Below are positions 53,366 through 55,368 of a DNA stretch of 55,368 nucleotides, piece after piece. Made by a program: the position numbers and the translations under genes. Source of the DNA: a virus; IMG/VR virus record IMGVR_UViG_3300026478_000297, positions 1 through 55,368 of that record; one strand, written 5' to 3'. The notes under the pieces are model-generated. The model had not been told where the DNA came from. It did not search any database and worked only from the letters and a program-made list of their open reading frames with translations. Position 1 is the stretch's first letter. The number at the start of each line of letters is the position of its first letter.

Positions 53366-54023
53366 AACCAAAACTATTCATAATGTGCATATCTGCACAG
53401 GTACGTTTTCTTTCGTGTGGATTATATGTTCTAACTGGTAGTGTAGTACATATATCAGAGATCTTTATGGAAATGCCAGTACCTATATCAACTGGTCCTG
53501 TAAAATCATTGTTTAATAAAATATTGACAGCTTCACAGACATCGTCAACGTGTACAAAGTCACGTTCATGATCCGTGACATACTCTAGTGTTCCATTTCT
53601 AAGTCTATCAAAAAACATATCTCGCCCAGTGTCTGCACCGTAGACGGTATGGAATCTCATCCAGCAAACATTATCGTGTGGAATCTTTTCCATGACATGC
53701 TTAGTAGCAGCATAGGGATTCAAATGAGGTTCATATTGGCTGCTAGAGCTTGCAACTAAGACCCTCTTATTGCTGTAGTGCAGTAAAACTCGTCTAGTAC
53801 CGTCTACATTTACTTTCCAGTACTCGTGTGGCGAGTCTAGACTAGCCCGAACGCCTGTTTTTGCAGCTAGATGAATAACTGCGTCACACTCAGGAAGATC
53901 ACAAGTAAGGATGTCTTGGCCTTCTTTGATATCGAGGCCAATGACAGTATGTCCTTTTTGTTCTAAATAGGGCTTAAGATTACCGCCAACAAAGCCAAGA
54001 TGCCCAGTTAATACTATTTTCAT
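53340..54023 (-). CDS. NAD-dependent sugar epimerase/dehydratase
   Basis: 227 residues. Rossmann GxxGxxG as GHLGFVGGNLKPYL (7-20), CDAVIHLAAKTGVRASLDSP (about 47-66), VLVASSSSQYEPHLNPYAAT with the Y-x-x-x-K site as YAATK (about 103-107), then CWMRFHTVYGADTGRDMF. At 227 residues it is shorter than most (about 300). Supplies sugar nucleotides to the glycan cluster. ATGA overlap with uvsY. Confidence 0.88.
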   Translation of the reverse strand: MKIVLTGHLGFVGGNLKPYLEQKGHTVIGLDIKEGQDILTCDLPECDAVIHLAAKTGVRASLDSPHEYWKVNVDGTRRVLLHYSNKRVLVASSSSQYEPHLNPYAATKHVMEKIPHDNVCWMRFHTVYGADTGRDMFFDRLRNGTLEYVTDHERDFVHVDDVCEAVNILLNNDFTGPVDIGTGISIKISDICTTLPVRTYNPHERKRTCADMHIMNSFGFRPRFFLL

Positions 54024-54475
54024 AGTGTTGCATCTTCAAGTCCAGCAGTACGTAGCTTCACGATGTTAGATATCTGCCACTGCTTGATATCTAAGGCTTT
54101 GATAACGCCCAGCCATTTGTTTCTTAGCAAGGCGAAATCATTGATGATTTTTTCAAAGTCAACGACATCAGACTCACCCTCTACAAACTTTTCACAGTCT
54201 CTAGAGGATAGGCTGCGTTGATAGTTTTCAAGATATTTACGGAAATGCTGACTGCGTAAACGACGTAGTTCAATGTTTAGATATTCTAAAATCGCTTCGA
54301 TCTCTTGTAGTTGATTGAAACGATTTTCCACAATACCAGGCATATTAGCAGCAGCTCGTTCAAGGTTTCCCGCTATGCGAGCGTCAGTCTTTGCTGCCAA
54401 TAACTCGGCTTCATAATATGCCACGGCGTCTGGAATATTAGAAATATCTTTTGAAACTCGATCGTACCAGTTCAT
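54020..54475 (-). CDS. uvsY: Recombination mediator UvsY
   Basis: 151 residues, near T4 UvsY length (137). AYYEAELLAAKTDARIAGNL (19-38), ENRFNQLQEIEAILEYLNIE then LRRLRS (about 50-75), FRKYLENYQRSLSSRDCEKF (about 78-97), LRNKWLGVIKALDIKQWQIS then NIVKLRTAGLED match UvsY of T4-like cyanophages as I remember it. UvsY helps UvsX load on SSB-coated DNA. Next to uvsX, as expected. Confidence 0.85.
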   Translation of the reverse strand: MNWYDRVSKDISNIPDAVAYYEAELLAAKTDARIAGNLERAAANMPGIVENRFNQLQEIEAILEYLNIELRRLRSQHFRKYLENYQRSLSSRDCEKFVEGESDVVDFEKIINDFALLRNKWLGVIKALDIKQWQISNIVKLRTAGLEDATL

Positions 54476-54714
54476 TAATCCTCGTCTTCGTATCTATCGT
54501 AGTCGTCTTCTTCGTGATATTGTTCACCGTCAGTGGCATATTCGATAGCATCGTCGAGGTATGGGTCAATACCCATCAACCGATCTAGAACGCTTTCTTT
54601 AATGCCATGATCGACTAGTGTACTAACAAAGTCTTCAGCTACGGTTTTTTTCTGCTTATCGGGAATGTGGTCAACAATGACGCTCCACAGATCGGCGATT
54701 AGGTCTTCCTTCAT
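54475..54714 (-). CDS. Small acidic phage protein between uvsY and uvsX
   Basis: 79 residues: MKEDLIADLWSVIVDHIPDK, helical, with an acidic end EEDDYDRYEDED. One-base overlaps with both uvsX and uvsY. I recall such a small gene in this place in T4-like marine phages. Function unknown. Confidence 0.78.
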   Translation of the reverse strand: MKEDLIADLWSVIVDHIPDKQKKTVAEDFVSTLVDHGIKESVLDRLMGIDPYLDDAIEYATDGEQYHEEDDYDRYEDED

Positions 54715-55368
54715 TAACTGGCCTCCGTTTCAGGTTCAACTGTAGTAGTTATCTCTGAATCGGATTTTTCGCCATGTTTTGAAATGTCTTCCATCATCCT
54801 ATCTAGTCCATTGTTTTCGTTGCGTTCCCATGCCTTACGAAACTGTTTGATGATCTCACCATCAGCAGTTACATATACAAGACTATTTCCTTCTTTCTTA
54901 AGCATCCCTTTAGCTTCAAACAAGTCGACCAGTCCACTATATGGATTCATACCTGTCTCATAAGGAATCTTTACTTGTACACTTTCAAAAGGCTTTGCAT
55001 AACGAGTTTTCATGATCTTGCAGGCAGCACGGATACCACGTACTTCTGAGATCTTATTGCCATCGTCATCTTCTTTTAGTTTGAGTTTTTTCATAGCAAC
55101 AACGATACTTGATGCATAGATAAAACCTTGGCCACCACTAATCTTATCGTCTGGATCAAACATATCTTGGCTTGCATAGGTATGGTTTGTAGCTACTAGG
55201 CCAATGTTTAGACTACCAAACATATTAACACAGTTTCGCACAAGTGCTGTCAATGCCTTGGGCTTACGACCCATATCACCTTTCAAATCACCTGCTTCGA
55301 ACTGGTTAACATCCGTTGGAGTCAACAACATACCTAATGAGTCAAGCACAAAAAGTACCTTAGGACGA
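54714..55368 (-). CDS. uvsX: UvsX RecA-like recombinase, C-terminal part (cut by window edge)
   Basis: At least 217 residues in the window; frame open to the right edge, so the N-terminus and Walker A lie outside. Visible: Walker B VLFVLDSLGML, FEAGDLKGDMGRKPKALTAL (loop 1 region), NIGLVATNHTYAS and KISGGQGFIYASSIVVAMKK (loop 2/sensor). The C-terminal region GMNPYSGLVDLFEAKGML is as in T4 UvsX. Drives strand exchange. Confidence 0.93.
   Translation of the reverse strand, partial: RPKVLFVLDSLGMLLTPTDVNQFEAGDLKGDMGRKPKALTALVRNCVNMFGSLNIGLVATNHTYASQDMFDPDDKISGGQGFIYASSIVVAMKKLKLKEDDDGNKISEVRGIRAACKIMKTRYAKPFESVQVKIPYETGMNPYSGLVDLFEAKGMLKKEGNSLVYVTADGEIIKQFRKAWERNENNGLDRMMEDISKHGEKSDSEITTTVEPETEAS

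Overview
The window reads as part of a large T4-like tailed phage (myovirus type) of an aquatic proteobacterium. The replication and recombination genes fit this: UvsX (cut by the right edge), UvsY, UvsW, DnaB-type helicase gp41, primase gp61, clamp-loader subunit gp62, ATP-dependent DNA ligase and an endonuclease VII-like nuclease. So do virion proteins with capsid-targeting-like leaders and T4-type late promoter boxes (TAAATA). The gene families are those of marine and freshwater T4-like phages. A GcrA-like zinc protein and the C4-pathway enzyme 5-aminolevulinate synthase hint at an alphaproteobacterial host, but this is inference. All family names come from reading sequences by eye; no database search was possible.

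Layout. 1-8 kb (minus): start of isocitrate lyase, then leader-bearing virion or internal proteins, a secreted NUC1-type nuclease and structural proteins, one with a PA14 domain. 8-13 kb: 5-aminolevulinate synthase (plus), a cupin and ClpP (minus), then HNH nuclease, DNA ligase and small genes (plus). 13-15.5 kb (minus): YqgE-like protein, small basic protein, tail-fibre-assembly-like protein, collagen-like protein and small unknown genes. 15.5-32 kb (plus): a dense early region of about 45 small genes, most behind their own strong sigma-70 promoter and an AGGAGC ribosome site. It holds one tRNA, a MoxR ATPase with a metallopeptidase/VWA partner, another AAA ATPase, several terminators and repeated noncoding elements. 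32-35 kb: IscA-type protein, membrane proteins, GNAT-like protein and nucleotidyltransferase. 35-46 kb (mostly minus): replication block from gp41 to UvsW. 46-54 kb: surface-glycan cluster of glycosyltransferases, a nucleotidyltransferase-cupin fusion, an FkbM methyltransferase and an epimerase. 54-55.4 kb: UvsY and UvsX.

How it works together (inference). The early region carries host-RNA-polymerase promoters. Late genes carry TAAATA boxes that should need the phage late sigma factor, which is not in this window. Seven such boxes lie exactly five bases before an ATG, which predicts leaderless late mRNAs. Isocitrate lyase makes succinate and glyoxylate, precursors of the two substrates of 5-aminolevulinate synthase, so the two metabolic genes may form one route to tetrapyrroles. 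The most system-like unknown is the MoxR + HExxH/VWA pair with the nearby AAA ATPase.
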